This document shows, one piece after another, positions 50,039 to 58,400 of a stretch of DNA of 60,629 nucleotides. The notes under the pieces were generated by a model that was not told where the DNA came from, did not search any database, and saw nothing but the letters and a program-made list of their open reading frames with translations. Every line of letters starts with the position of its first letter. The first letter of the stretch is position 1. The translations under genes and the position numbers were made by a program. The stretch is from Oscillospiraceae bacterium (GTDB lineage: Bacteria > Bacillota > Clostridia > Oscillospirales > Acutalibacteraceae), in assembly GCA_003538135.1 (NCBI GenBank), contig DPOR01000005.1, positions 176,200 through 236,828 of the forward strand, written 5' to 3'.

Positions 50039-50920
50039 TCAGTCGAGGGTCTTGACAAGCTCCTTGAGGTAAGCCTTGAAGCTGTCGCCTATCTCGGGAT
50101 GCCTGAGGGCAACCTCACAGTTTGCCTTCATGATGCCGAGCTTGTTGCCCATGTCGTAGCGGATTCCTTCGAAATCATAAGCTACGAGGTCGCCTCTTGC
50201 GCCGAGCTCGCTCATAACGTCGGTCAGGAACAGCTCCTCGCCGGGCTTAATATCGGTCAGACCCTTTTCGAGCATACCGAAAACCTCGGGAGGAAGAACG
50301 ACTCTGCCGAGGATGGCGTAGTTCGACATGACCTGCTCGGGGGTGGGCTTCTCAATGATTTTGTGGCAGCTCATCGCGCGGCCCTCGAGAGGGGTGACGT
50401 CGAGCGAGCAGTACATCGAGATGAGGTTATCGGGAACTTCCTTGACGCCGACAACGCCCTTGCCGTACTTCTCATAGGCTCTGCAGAGCTGAGCGGTTAC
50501 CGGGTCATCGCTGACGGTGACGTCGTCGCCGTAGAGAACCGCGAACGGCTCGTCGCCGACAAAGCTCTTGCCGCAGAGAATTGCGTGGCCGAGACCCTTG
50601 GTCTCCTTCTGGCGGATGAAATATATATTTGCAAGGTTTGCGACAGCCTTGATCTCTTCGTAGATTTTTTCCTTATTCTTCTTGCCGGCAAGATTTGCCT
50701 CAAGCTCGAAGGAATGGTCGAAGTGGTCTTCGATAACTCCCTTGCCGCGGTTGGTTATGATAAGGATGTCCTCGATTCCCGCCGCAACGGCCTCTTCTAC
50801 AAGATACTGGATAGCCGGCTTATCGACTATGTTGAGCATCTCCTTCGGGACAGCCTTGGATGCGGGGAGAACTCTTGTGCCGAGACCTGCCGCAGGGATA
50901 ATGGCCTTTTTGACTTTCAT
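50039..50920 (-). CDS. galU: UTP-glucose-1-phosphate uridylyltransferase
   Basis: Makes UDP-glucose for surface polymers and galactose metabolism, 293 residues. Nucleotide-binding start IPAAGLGTRVLPASKAVPKE, IQYLVEEAVAAGI, LYGDDVTVSD and IEKPTPEQVMSNYAILGRVV are all standard. A clear ribosome site precedes the ATG at 50920. Links pgcA (glucose-1-phosphate) with the epimerase and phosphoglycosyltransferase genes elsewhere in the window (inference). Confidence 0.95.
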   Translation of the reverse strand: MKVKKAIIPAAGLGTRVLPASKAVPKEMLNIVDKPAIQYLVEEAVAAGIEDILIITNRGKGVIEDHFDHSFELEANLAGKKNKEKIYEEIKAVANLANIYFIRQKETKGLGHAILCGKSFVGDEPFAVLYGDDVTVSDDPVTAQLCRAYEKYGKGVVGVKEVPDNLISMYCSLDVTPLEGRAMSCHKIIEKPTPEQVMSNYAILGRVVLPPEVFGMLEKGLTDIKPGEELFLTDVMSELGARGDLVAYDFEGIRYDMGNKLGIMKANCEVALRHPEIGDSFKAYLKELVKTLD

Positions 50921-50941
50921 TTTAAACCAAACCTTTCTTTA

Positions 50942-51919
50942 TTATTTTATAAGCAGCTCTGCCGCATAAAGCAGCAGATTGTATATAATATAATAACCGA
51001 TATAGCTCGCAAAAGCAAGCAAAATCGATGTTCCGCCCCTTCTCATTGTCACTGCCTCAAAGGCTCGGTCGTCGGGGAACGCGGCGCGGAGCTTCTGCAC
51101 TTTTGCCGTAACGCTGCGCTTATAGAGCGGGTTTGCGATAAACCCGGCGACAATGTGCAGAACAATCTGTATGCCGAGCATCGGGAGGATAGGTATCATC
51201 GCCGACATCACTTTTTCGAGTGCCGCCGCAACATCCGCCTGAGACGAGGTGTATATCGCCTCCGAATAAGCCTGATAGGCGGTTGTGAACGCCTCGACCT
51301 TTGAAGTAAACGGCAGGGCTACGGCGAGCATAAGACCCATAAATATGAGTCCCGCCTGCCAGAGCTTGCGGTAAAACAGCCAATAGGGGCTGAAGAAAAA
51401 CGCCGCCCAGTTGAAGGATATTTTCTTTTTCTTCTCGGCCATGGCCTTGAATTTCGGGATATATCTCGCGCTCGCCGACTGCACCGTGCAGGCGATGTCC
51501 TTGACCTTTGCGCCGTCTATCTCGCTCTCGGGGTCGAGTGTCACGCCGTAGAGGAACGGGTTGCCCGCTTCGCCCGCCTTGAAGAACGGGTTGAACGGCT
51601 GCGCGCCGCCCGCAGTCAGGGGAGCGCCGCAGTTTGTGCAGCTGAGCGAATTGGGCTCGTTCTCCGAGCCGCAAACGGGGCAGATCTGCGTGTTCTGGCT
51701 GTCCTGCGTCTGCTCCTCAGTATGAGGCTCGGCGCTGTATTCGGGCGTCTCGGGCTGCCAGACGTAGCCTTCGGCGTGGCGGGCTGCGTTGACGCACTCG
51801 CCCCTCTCATCCCAGCATGAGCGGTGCTGCGGGGTGCCGCAGACCGGGCAGACGACTATATCGTCATCTTGATCGAAGCTCCTGCCGCAGGCAGGGCATT
51901 TCTGACCGTTGAAATCCAT
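50942..51919 (-). CDS. RING-like/zinc-ribbon membrane protein with DUF2628 domain
   Basis: About 325 residues. N-terminal zinc sites: CPACG (8-12) and a RING-like CPVCGTPQHRSCW (24-36), then a second ribbon CPVCGSENEPNSLSCTNCG near 80-98. A cytoplasmic linker leads to FNWAAFFFSPYWLFYRKLWQAG, the DUF2628 hallmark, and four helices. Start is ATG 51919 or GTG 51934; neither has a perfect site. Prokaryotic RING family 1 proteins are of unknown function; no ubiquitin-like partner is visible nearby. Confidence 0.78.
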   Translation of the reverse strand: MDFNGQKCPACGRSFDQDDDIVVCPVCGTPQHRSCWDERGECVNAARHAEGYVWQPETPEYSAEPHTEEQTQDSQNTQICPVCGSENEPNSLSCTNCGAPLTAGGAQPFNPFFKAGEAGNPFLYGVTLDPESEIDGAKVKDIACTVQSASARYIPKFKAMAEKKKKISFNWAAFFFSPYWLFYRKLWQAGLIFMGLMLAVALPFTSKVEAFTTAYQAYSEAIYTSSQADVAAALEKVMSAMIPILPMLGIQIVLHIVAGFIANPLYKRSVTAKVQKLRAAFPDDRAFEAVTMRRGGTSILLAFASYIGYYIIYNLLLYAAELLIK

Positions 51920-52075
51920 ATTCTTTCCATTCACCTTTCCGACGGATGCTGTTATCCATCTTCCTTTTCCGATTATACCACAAATGTCAATGATTATTGT
52001 ATACGAAATTGAGATAAATTTTAATTATTATGTGAACAAACAGCGATTTTAAGCCATATTTTTAATTTTAATAAG

Positions 52076-52334
52076 AAAAAGCCCCTTAGAGGCGCACTCC
52101 GTAAGAAAGTCCGCCTCAGTTATATTCGCCTGACGGCGAGTTATATTGTCCTTCGGACAGTGATATTATGCTTCGCATAGTTATGTTGCCTGCGGCAGCT
52201 TAACCGGCGAATATAATATCACTTTTATCCATAGACACAGCGAGCTTCGATTTTTTGGGATAGTACAAAAAGAAGGCAGTACAAATTTTGTCCTGCCTTC
52301 TTCCTTACGGAGCCTCTCTTGAGAGGGAGCTTTT
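52076..52334. mobile_element. MITE-like element with a periodic hairpin array
   Basis: About 259 bases with imperfect terminal inverted repeats: AAAAAGCCCCTTAGAGGC and CTCCGTAAGAAAG at the left, CTTCCTTACGGAGCCTCTC and GGGAGCTTTT at the right. Inside, GTTATATTCGCC (52119-52130) and GGCGAATATAAT (52206-52216) enclose four hairpins starting at 52127, 52148, 52168 and 52188: CGCC-TGA-CGGCG, GTCCTTCGGAC, ATGCTTCGCAT and GCCTGCGGC, joined by AGTTATATT-type linkers. A further hairpin (AGAAGGCAG/CTGCCTTCT) follows. No protein is encoded. Confidence 0.75.
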
Positions 52335-52380
52335 GCCGTAAAATCTATAGTCTGCAGTCTATAATCTACAGTCTACAGTC

Positions 52381-53919
52381 TCACTTCACGTTTCTCCACA
52401 GCGTGCGGTCGAGAGAGCGGTACTGCACGGCCTGGGATATGTGGTCGGAGTTCACCGTTTCGCTGCCGTCGAGGTCGGCGACGGTGCGCGCTATGCGCAG
52501 GATTTTATCGTATGCGCGGGCGGAGAGCTCTAATTTTTCGAACACCCTTTCGAGCAGTATCATGCCCTCGGGAGTCGGGCGGCAGAACTTTTTCGTCTGC
52601 GCCGCGTCCATCTTCGCATTGCAGGCTATGCCGCTGCCCCTGAGGCGCTCGGTCTGAACGGCGCGCGCCGCATTGACGCGCTTTCTGATATCCGCGGAGC
52701 ACTCCTCCTGCGAGGTCCCGGACAGGCTTGCAAATTCAACGGGCGGCACCTCGATATGTATATCCAATCTGTCGAGCAGAGGGCCGGAGAGGCGCGAGAG
52801 ATAGCGCTGAACCGACTGCTGCGTGCAGGTACATTGGCGGGTCGGGTGTCCGTAATATCCGCAGGGGCACGGGTTCATGGCGCAGACTATCATCGCCGAG
52901 CACGGATAAGAGAGCGACGCGGAGACGCGGGAAATCGTTATCTTCGAGTCCTCCATCGGCTGGCGCAGCACCTCCATTGCCTGGCGCGAGAACTCCGGCA
53001 GCTCATCGAGGAACAGCACTCCGTTATGCGCCAGGGATATCTCGCCCGGGCGCGGAATTGTGCCGCCGCCCGAGAGACCCGCGGGCGAGACGGTGTGGTG
53101 CGGCGAGCGGAACGGGCGCTGGGTTATCAGCGACACGCCGTCCGGCAGCGCTCCCGCGACGGAGTAGAGCTTCGTAGTCTCGAGGCTCTCTTCAAACGTC
53201 ATGTCCGGCAATATGGACGGCAGGCGCTTTGCGAGCATACTCTTTCCCGAGCCGGGCGGGCCGACCATGATTATATTGTGTCCGCCTGCGGCGGCTATTT
53301 CGAGCGCACGTTTTACCTCCGCCTGACCTCTGACGTCGCGGAAGTCCGGCGCAAATTCGTCGGGCGCATAGCTGTCTCTGAAATCGTCGAACCGCGCGGG
53401 AGCTATCGTCTCCTCGCCGCGCAGGTGCTTTATCAGCTTTTCGACACTTCTGACGGGGATTACATCTATGCCCTTGACAACCGAGCTTTCCGCCGCGTTT
53501 TCCGTCGGGACAAACACGGTCTTTATCCCGCTCTTTGCGGCGGTTATAACCATGGGCAGCGCGCCGTCGACACGGCGGACGAGCCCGTCGAGCGCAACTT
53601 CGCCGATGAACGCCGTGTTGTCGGAGTCAAAGCCTATCTGTCTGCCGGCCTTGAGCAGCGCCATGAGAATGGGCAGGTCGTATACCGAGCCCTCCTTGCG
53701 CGTGTCCGCGGGCGCGAGATTCACCGTAATTCGGCTGACGGGAAACGCGAAGCCCGTATTTTTTATCGCGGAGCGGACTCTGTTTTTCGCCTCGCTTATC
53801 GCGGCGTCGGGCAGTCCGACTATGTCAAATCTCGGCAGACCCTGCGAGAGATCCGCCTCAACCTGAACAGTGTAGCTGTCCATGCCGAAAAGCCCCATGC
53901 TGTTTATCCGTGCAAACAA
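52381..53919 (-). CDS. YifB family Mg-chelatase-like AAA+ ATPase (ComM type)
   Basis: 512 residues, full length. N-terminal Lon-protease-like domain (YTVQVEADLSQGLPRFDIVGLPDAA), AAA+ core with Walker A GPPGSGKSMLAKRLPSILP and LFLDELPEF, a CNPCPCGYYGHP zinc-like motif, and the C-terminal Mg-chelatase domain ARAYDKILRIARTVADLDG. The ComM relative in Haemophilus and Vibrio drives branch migration in natural transformation. The gene is next to a DprA-less neighbourhood here, so a competence role is inference. Confidence 0.93.
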   Translation of the reverse strand: MFARINSMGLFGMDSYTVQVEADLSQGLPRFDIVGLPDAAISEAKNRVRSAIKNTGFAFPVSRITVNLAPADTRKEGSVYDLPILMALLKAGRQIGFDSDNTAFIGEVALDGLVRRVDGALPMVITAAKSGIKTVFVPTENAAESSVVKGIDVIPVRSVEKLIKHLRGEETIAPARFDDFRDSYAPDEFAPDFRDVRGQAEVKRALEIAAAGGHNIIMVGPPGSGKSMLAKRLPSILPDMTFEESLETTKLYSVAGALPDGVSLITQRPFRSPHHTVSPAGLSGGGTIPRPGEISLAHNGVLFLDELPEFSRQAMEVLRQPMEDSKITISRVSASLSYPCSAMIVCAMNPCPCGYYGHPTRQCTCTQQSVQRYLSRLSGPLLDRLDIHIEVPPVEFASLSGTSQEECSADIRKRVNAARAVQTERLRGSGIACNAKMDAAQTKKFCRPTPEGMILLERVFEKLELSARAYDKILRIARTVADLDGSETVNSDHISQAVQYRSLDRTLWRNVK

Positions 53920-53942
53920 AATAATTCCCCCGATACGTAATC

Positions 53943-53974
53943 AAAAAAAGTCCCCCGAGCTGTCTCGGAGGACT
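53943..53974 (-). terminator. Terminator of lipoprotein C
   Basis: AGTCCCCCGAG (53949-53959) and CTCGGAGGACT (53964-53974) form a stem; on the minus strand it ends in TTTTTTTG. It separates the lipoprotein gene from yifB. Confidence 0.85.
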
Positions 53975-53989
53975 CACTTTGGTTTTTTG

Positions 53990-54835
53990 TCAGTCTGCCT
54001 CGGCAGTGGTTGTGGTTGAAGGATCGGTCCAGTTCATCTCGTACTTCTCGCCGTAGGTGTACTCGAACGAGCAGGGAAGCGTGCCTATCCCGGCAAGAGT
54101 GCCGTCGCCTGTAATAGTGGTCGTTATCTTCTCGGTTCTTATGTACTCGACGGAAGCGACGGTGTTATCCTCTGTGTTTATAACGCAGATTATCCTGCAC
54201 TCGGTGTAGGTCAGAGACTCGATATCGGTGAAGCTGATATAGCCCTTGAGCTTGTCTCTGAACTCCTTGACGGCCGCGTCTCTGTCGGCCTCGGAGCCGA
54301 GATTGAACGCCTTCTTGACAACATCGACGCTCGGCTCCTTAATGACAAGGGTAAGCGTGCGGCGGCTGTTGTCCTCGCTCGCCTCTATCTCGGCCGATTC
54401 AACGTCGGCGGCGGTGAGTGTGCTCGACCAGCTCTCGCCGGATACGGGGAAGAGCGCGGTCAGATCCTCGCCGTACTTAGTCTCGGCGTTTCTGCTCTCC
54501 TCAAAGGCTTTCTTTGTGCCGGCGAAAACGAACTTCTTGAGCGTGGGAACGGCCTTTTCGAGCAGGGTATTGCGCTCGCCGTCCTCGGTTCCGCATATGA
54601 TATTCGAAACGTTTTCGGTGCTCTGGAATTTCTTAACAGCAGGTTTCTTGACCTTGACGGCGTTGATAACGCTGTTGTAGTAATTGACCATTGCCTCCTT
54701 GCCAACGGGCATCTCGGACATCGCGGCAACTGTCGTCTGCTCAGTGTCGGTGGTGCCGGCGTCGCACGCCGCAAACGAGAAGAACATCGCGGCAATAAGC
54801 ACGAGCGCACATACGGCATAGATCTTTTTTTTCAT
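53990..54835 (-). CDS. Lipoprotein, unknown function (paralogue C)
   Basis: 281 residues, lipobox FAAC with Cys24, short linker, then a domain beginning AMVNYYNSVINAVKVKKPAVKKFQS and ending FEYTYGEKYEMNW. The order (short linker, MVNYYN helix, beta-rich C-terminal domain with many Thr) resembles lipoproteins A and B at 28-30 kb, with the linker much shorter. ATG 54835 is preferred over the 54874 frame start: AAGGTTAAGT and GGGGACTT lie upstream. Family not recognised. Confidence 0.78.
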   Translation of the reverse strand: MKKKIYAVCALVLIAAMFFSFAACDAGTTDTEQTTVAAMSEMPVGKEAMVNYYNSVINAVKVKKPAVKKFQSTENVSNIICGTEDGERNTLLEKAVPTLKKFVFAGTKKAFEESRNAETKYGEDLTALFPVSGESWSSTLTAADVESAEIEASEDNSRRTLTLVIKEPSVDVVKKAFNLGSEADRDAAVKEFRDKLKGYISFTDIESLTYTECRIICVINTEDNTVASVEYIRTEKITTTITGDGTLAGIGTLPCSFEYTYGEKYEMNWTDPSTTTTAEAD

Positions 54836-54956
54836 GAAGGTTAAGTCCCCTTTCGTTTTTAAGCGGAAGCGCACAATTTTATTATGCTGCGCCGCAGTTC
54901 CGCTGCTCTTTAGACTGAATTATTATAACATATTTATTTGAATTATTACAGTAAAA

Positions 54957-55005
54957 TTAACAAAACCGCCCATTTTTGTTATAATTATCGAAAAACAGGC
55001 GGTTT
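54957..55005 (-). terminator. Terminator of the M28 peptidase gene
   Basis: AAACCGCC (54963-54970) and GGCGGTTT (54998-55005), extended by A5/T5, with a minus-strand tail TTTTGTTAATTTT. Confidence 0.75.
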
Positions 55006-55028
55006 ATTTGGTTATAATATACAAACGA

Positions 55029-56270
55029 TTAGTCGGAAAGACCCTTTTCGTCGAAGAGGAATGCGGTTTCGAGCGCCACGCCGAGAACAGCCTCAACCGT
55101 CTTTATGTCGAGATTGTCCGCAGTGTCGAGTCTCGTGTGGTAATATTTCGCCGGAGCGGGATCCATTGCGGCTACGGAAACGGCCTTCATGCCCGCCTGA
55201 GTGACGGCGGCGGCGTCGGTAGCGCCGAAGAAAACGCTCTTATAGGGCAGGTCGAGACCGGTTTGCTTTGCGGCCTCTTTAACGAGCGCGCACGCGCCCG
55301 CGTCGTTCTTAACGGTGCCCGTGAGGTCGCGCGAATAGACGGCGGCGAAGTCGTAGTCGCGTATTGTGTCAAGCCCGACAAAAACCGTCTCGACGTCGCT
55401 CAGCTCATTTTTATGAGCCTTGCAAAACGCCTTTGCGCCGCGCAGACCTGCCTCCTCCGAGCCGGTGAGAACCACCCAAACCTCGGTATTTTCAAAGCGT
55501 ATATCGTGCTGCTGCATATATTTTACTACTGCCATGGAGATAAAGCAGCCCGTGAGGTCGTCATTAGCGCCCATGACGGGACGCTTCTTGTTTTCAAAGA
55601 AAAGAGCCGTAAAGAGAATGGGTATCCACGCGAGGAAAACATATCTCATGACGTTGAGAGCGCCGCTGTCCGCCGCGGAAAAGGCGTGACCCGCCGCAAC
55701 CGCCCAGATGCCGAGCACAAGTCCGAGCAGGATGCCGACAAAGCTCAGGCCGATTATCGGCACGAGCAGCTTCGAGCCGCCGTAATAGGTGAATCTCCAC
55801 TCGTTGGCGCTGTCCGCGTGGCCGGAGAAAATTATGCGGCGCCTGACCTCGCCCTTGGGCTTTCTGACGGCGACGACGTTATGCGACGTCTTTTTGGGGA
55901 AGAAGGGGTCGAGCAGCTTCTTGTAGAGCAGGAACTCGACAATTGCAAAAATAAGCGAGAGCGCGCAGAGAGCCAACGCTATGGCGCTCATGCCGAAGAA
56001 GAAAAGGACTATGGCGGCGATCATCATTATGCCGTCCGTCAGTATCCAGCCGAGGAACGCGCCGGGGTGCACGTCAAAGGGCTCGATTTCGACCTTGTCG
56101 CACGCGCCGTCGAGCTCGGCGGCCATGAGTTTCTGAGCCTCGTGCTCCTGCTCGCTGCCCGCGGGTCTGGGGCCTACGTCCTTGCAGATTTTTTTGATCC
56201 CGCGAACCGAGAAGTTCGTCATCTCTCTGAGCGCGGACGGATAGTTTTTGACACTGTCCTGAGCTTTCAT
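55029..56270 (-). CDS. M28 family metallopeptidase with inserted membrane helices
   Basis: 413 residues. Aminopeptidase ligands in order: SGHAD (His151), ANDDLTG (Asp237/238), TGSEEAG (Glu272/273), VGLDTI (Asp301) and YYHTRLD (His378). Unlike ordinary M28 enzymes, helices lie between the cap region and the first ligand (80-117) and again between the first and second ligands (170-225), so the enzyme is embedded in the membrane. Its active site side and substrate cannot be told. Single gene with its own terminator. Confidence 0.88.
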   Translation of the reverse strand: MKAQDSVKNYPSALREMTNFSVRGIKKICKDVGPRPAGSEQEHEAQKLMAAELDGACDKVEIEPFDVHPGAFLGWILTDGIMMIAAIVLFFFGMSAIALALCALSLIFAIVEFLLYKKLLDPFFPKKTSHNVVAVRKPKGEVRRRIIFSGHADSANEWRFTYYGGSKLLVPIIGLSFVGILLGLVLGIWAVAAGHAFSAADSGALNVMRYVFLAWIPILFTALFFENKKRPVMGANDDLTGCFISMAVVKYMQQHDIRFENTEVWVVLTGSEEAGLRGAKAFCKAHKNELSDVETVFVGLDTIRDYDFAAVYSRDLTGTVKNDAGACALVKEAAKQTGLDLPYKSVFFGATDAAAVTQAGMKAVSVAAMDPAPAKYYHTRLDTADNLDIKTVEAVLGVALETAFLFDEKGLSD

Positions 56271-56384
56271 GATAAAACCCCTTTCGTTTTAAAGATTCCG
56301 CCTTGTGTTTGACACGGCAGATATATTGTGATATATTTGTGTCGCAGCCGAAAGCTGTCGAAACCTCAATGGGAGATATGGAAA

Positions 56385-57257
56385 ATGAATAAGAATGTAC
56401 GCTCGATACTCGCGATTATTCTCGCGGTAATTCTCGTTGCCCTCGTCGGCACATACGCCATTCTCAAGGTACGCTCGAGGAACGACAAAGTCCCGGACGG
56501 AACCTCGGGCGAGTCTCAGTCCGAGAGCCGCTCCGCAGAAGTCACCGCGTCGGAATCCGAAATTCAAAGCACCGCTGCCCAAACCGAAAAGCCGACCGCC
56601 CAAAAGACCACGAACGCCCCCTCTGGAGGCAGTTCCGAATATGAATACGCATATGCGGGCTTTTCGCCGAAGGTGACTAAAATAGACGAAGAAAAGTGGT
56701 ATCTGACCCTCGTCAACCGCGACTACATTTTGCCCGCGGATTACACGGTCAAGACCGCGCAGACCGTTGTGGACATCTATGGCGGATACAGCTACGGGCT
56801 GCTCGACTACCGCGTCGCTCCTCACTATATAGAGATGTATAACGCGGCGCTCGAGGACGGGATCAAGCTCTCGCCCCTGTCCGGCTACCGCTCGATAGAG
56901 CATCAGAGGAGAAACTTCGAGGCGAGGATAAGCCTCTACATGAAGCAGGGCTACAGCAAAAAGCAGGCGACGATAATGGCGTCCGAGATAATCCTGCCTC
57001 CGCAGACGAGCGAGCACAACGCGGGACTGTGTATGGATATACTCTCGATATACGAGAGCTTCGAGAACACGAAGGAATACCGCTGGCTCCAGGCTCACGC
57101 CGCGGACTACGGCTTTGTGTTAAGATACCCCAAGGACAAGCAGAATATAACGAAGATAACCTTTGAGCCTTGGCACTGGCGCTATGTCGGCGTTGAGGCC
57201 GCAAAGGAGATGAAGGCGAAAAATCTGTGCCTTGAGGAATATCTCGGCGTGGCATAA
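56385..57257 (+). CDS. D-alanyl-D-alanine carboxypeptidase, VanY-like (M15B)
   Basis: 290 residues. Membrane anchor near residues 8-28, a Ser/Thr/Glu-rich linker to about residue 90, then an M15B domain: SGYRSIEHQRRNFEARI, PPQTSEHNAGLCMDI (zinc His and Asp) and EPWHWRYVG (catalytic Glu/His). Trims peptidoglycan stems outside the cell; known VanY enzymes act on D-Ala-D-Ala. ATG 56385 with GGGAGATATGG upstream. Confidence 0.9.
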   Translation: MNKNVRSILAIILAVILVALVGTYAILKVRSRNDKVPDGTSGESQSESRSAEVTASESEIQSTAAQTEKPTAQKTTNAPSGGSSEYEYAYAGFSPKVTKIDEEKWYLTLVNRDYILPADYTVKTAQTVVDIYGGYSYGLLDYRVAPHYIEMYNAALEDGIKLSPLSGYRSIEHQRRNFEARISLYMKQGYSKKQATIMASEIILPPQTSEHNAGLCMDILSIYESFENTKEYRWLQAHAADYGFVLRYPKDKQNITKITFEPWHWRYVGVEAAKEMKAKNLCLEEYLGVA

Positions 57258-57279
57258 CAGCCGCAAAATTTATATATAA

Positions 57280-57316
57280 GCTGCCCGGAGTCTCGCTCCG
57301 CGGCGGCTTTTGTTTT
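57280..57316 (+). terminator. Terminator of the VanY-like gene
   Basis: GCTGCCCGGAG and CTCCGCGGCGGC form a stem around TCTCG with one G-U pair and one bulge, followed by TTTTGTTTT. Confidence 0.8.
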
Positions 57317-57558
57317 AAAGAAATGCCGTCTGGGAGCAATTTTGTTTATCTGCGGCACTTTATATCGTCTTTCACGTTCAAAAGGGGATAGGCAAGTGCG
57401 GCTATTGGGAGCTTGTTCGCCCGGGTTTATCGGGTCGTTGACATTACCTTTTCGACGTTACCTTTACAAAAAATAAAATACGCTGCGCCTACAAATAAAG
57501 CCGCAATATGCGGCTCGAGCGTGTCTATAAATCTATTTTTGGTGGTTTCGCAAAAATC

Positions 57559-57717
57559 AAAGCCTCCCTTGTGTAAAGGGAGGTGGCGCGAAGCGCCGGA
57601 GGGATTGTTCTGAATAAGTTGAAATTTTTCAAAAATGCTGAGTATTTTGAACTTTCATTGCAACAACCCCTCAGTCACGGCTTAGCCGTGACAGCTCCCC
57701 TTACACAGGGGAGCCTT
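57559..57717. mobile_element. MITE-like element with long terminal inverted repeats
   Basis: Left arm AAAGCCTCCCTTGTGTAAAG and onward with GGAGGGATTGTT; right arm (from AACAACCCCTCAGTCACGGC to GGGGAGCCTT) is its imperfect inverse over about 50 bases. The middle 57613-57660 is AT-rich. Arms resemble partial ones at 5155-5200, 23440-23465 and 45150-45185. No coding sequence. The rest of the 57258-57769 gap shows nothing else recognisable. Confidence 0.75.
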
Positions 57718-57769
57718 GAGCCCGTACGATGACAGACTTTTTCGACAGACTGAAGCCGCAATATGCGGC

Positions 57770-58357
57770 TCATTTTTTGTCCTTATGATTCATTCCGCCC
57801 TCGACAACGTCCTTGCCCGTGAGCACGACTTTTATGGTGCGGAAGAATATTTTTGTATCGAATGCGAGCGATCGGCGCTCGATATATTCGCGGTCATAGC
57901 TCGCCTTTTCCTCGTCGGAGAGGCAGTCTCTGCCGTTTACCTGCGCCCAGCCGGTGAGCCCCGGGCGCACGGAATATACCCCGTATTCGCGGCGCAGGTC
58001 GCGTATATGGCTCTCCTCGGGGATGAGCGGGCGCGGACCGATAAAGCTCATGTCTCCCGCGAGGACGTTGAACAGCTGCGGCAGCTCGTCAAGGCTCGTC
58101 CTGCGAAGGAATTTGCCCGAGCGGGTGATGTATTCGTCCGACTCCTCGAAATCGGCGGTCGAAAGATTGGGCGCGCCGTTTTTCATCGTGCGGAATTTTT
58201 TGATTTTGAACAGCTTGTCGCCCCTGCCGACTCTGTCCTGCCTGAATATGACAGGCATACCGTCGTCGCAGATTATTATCAGGCAGATAACAAGCATGAG
58301 CGGCGACAGGAATATGATAGCCAGCAGGCTGAGCAAAACGTCAAGAAAACGCTTCAT
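57770..58357 (-). CDS. Polyprenyl-phosphate phosphoglycosyltransferase (bacterial sugar transferase family)
   Basis: 195 residues, short monotopic form. An N-terminal hydrophobic re-entrant helix (LDVLLSLLAIIFLSPLMLVI), QDRVGRGDKLFKIKKFRTM, SLDELPQLFNVLAGDMSFIGPRPL (catalytic Asp-Glu) and YSVRPGLTGWAQVNGRD are diagnostic. Initiates surface polysaccharide or glycan assembly on undecaprenyl phosphate; specific sugar unknown. The cyclase gene is upstream on the same strand. Confidence 0.9.
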   Translation of the reverse strand: MKRFLDVLLSLLAIIFLSPLMLVICLIIICDDGMPVIFRQDRVGRGDKLFKIKKFRTMKNGAPNLSTADFEESDEYITRSGKFLRRTSLDELPQLFNVLAGDMSFIGPRPLIPEESHIRDLRREYGVYSVRPGLTGWAQVNGRDCLSDEEKASYDREYIERRSLAFDTKIFFRTIKVVLTGKDVVEGGMNHKDKK

Positions 58358-58400
58358 TAAGCAGAACACGCCTTTCGTTTATGGCATATACGGCGCAGCG

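Noticed and set aside
52127..52196. CRISPR-like array
   Set aside because: Units are only 20 bases, stems differ in each copy and there are no spacers or cas genes; it is a hairpin array.
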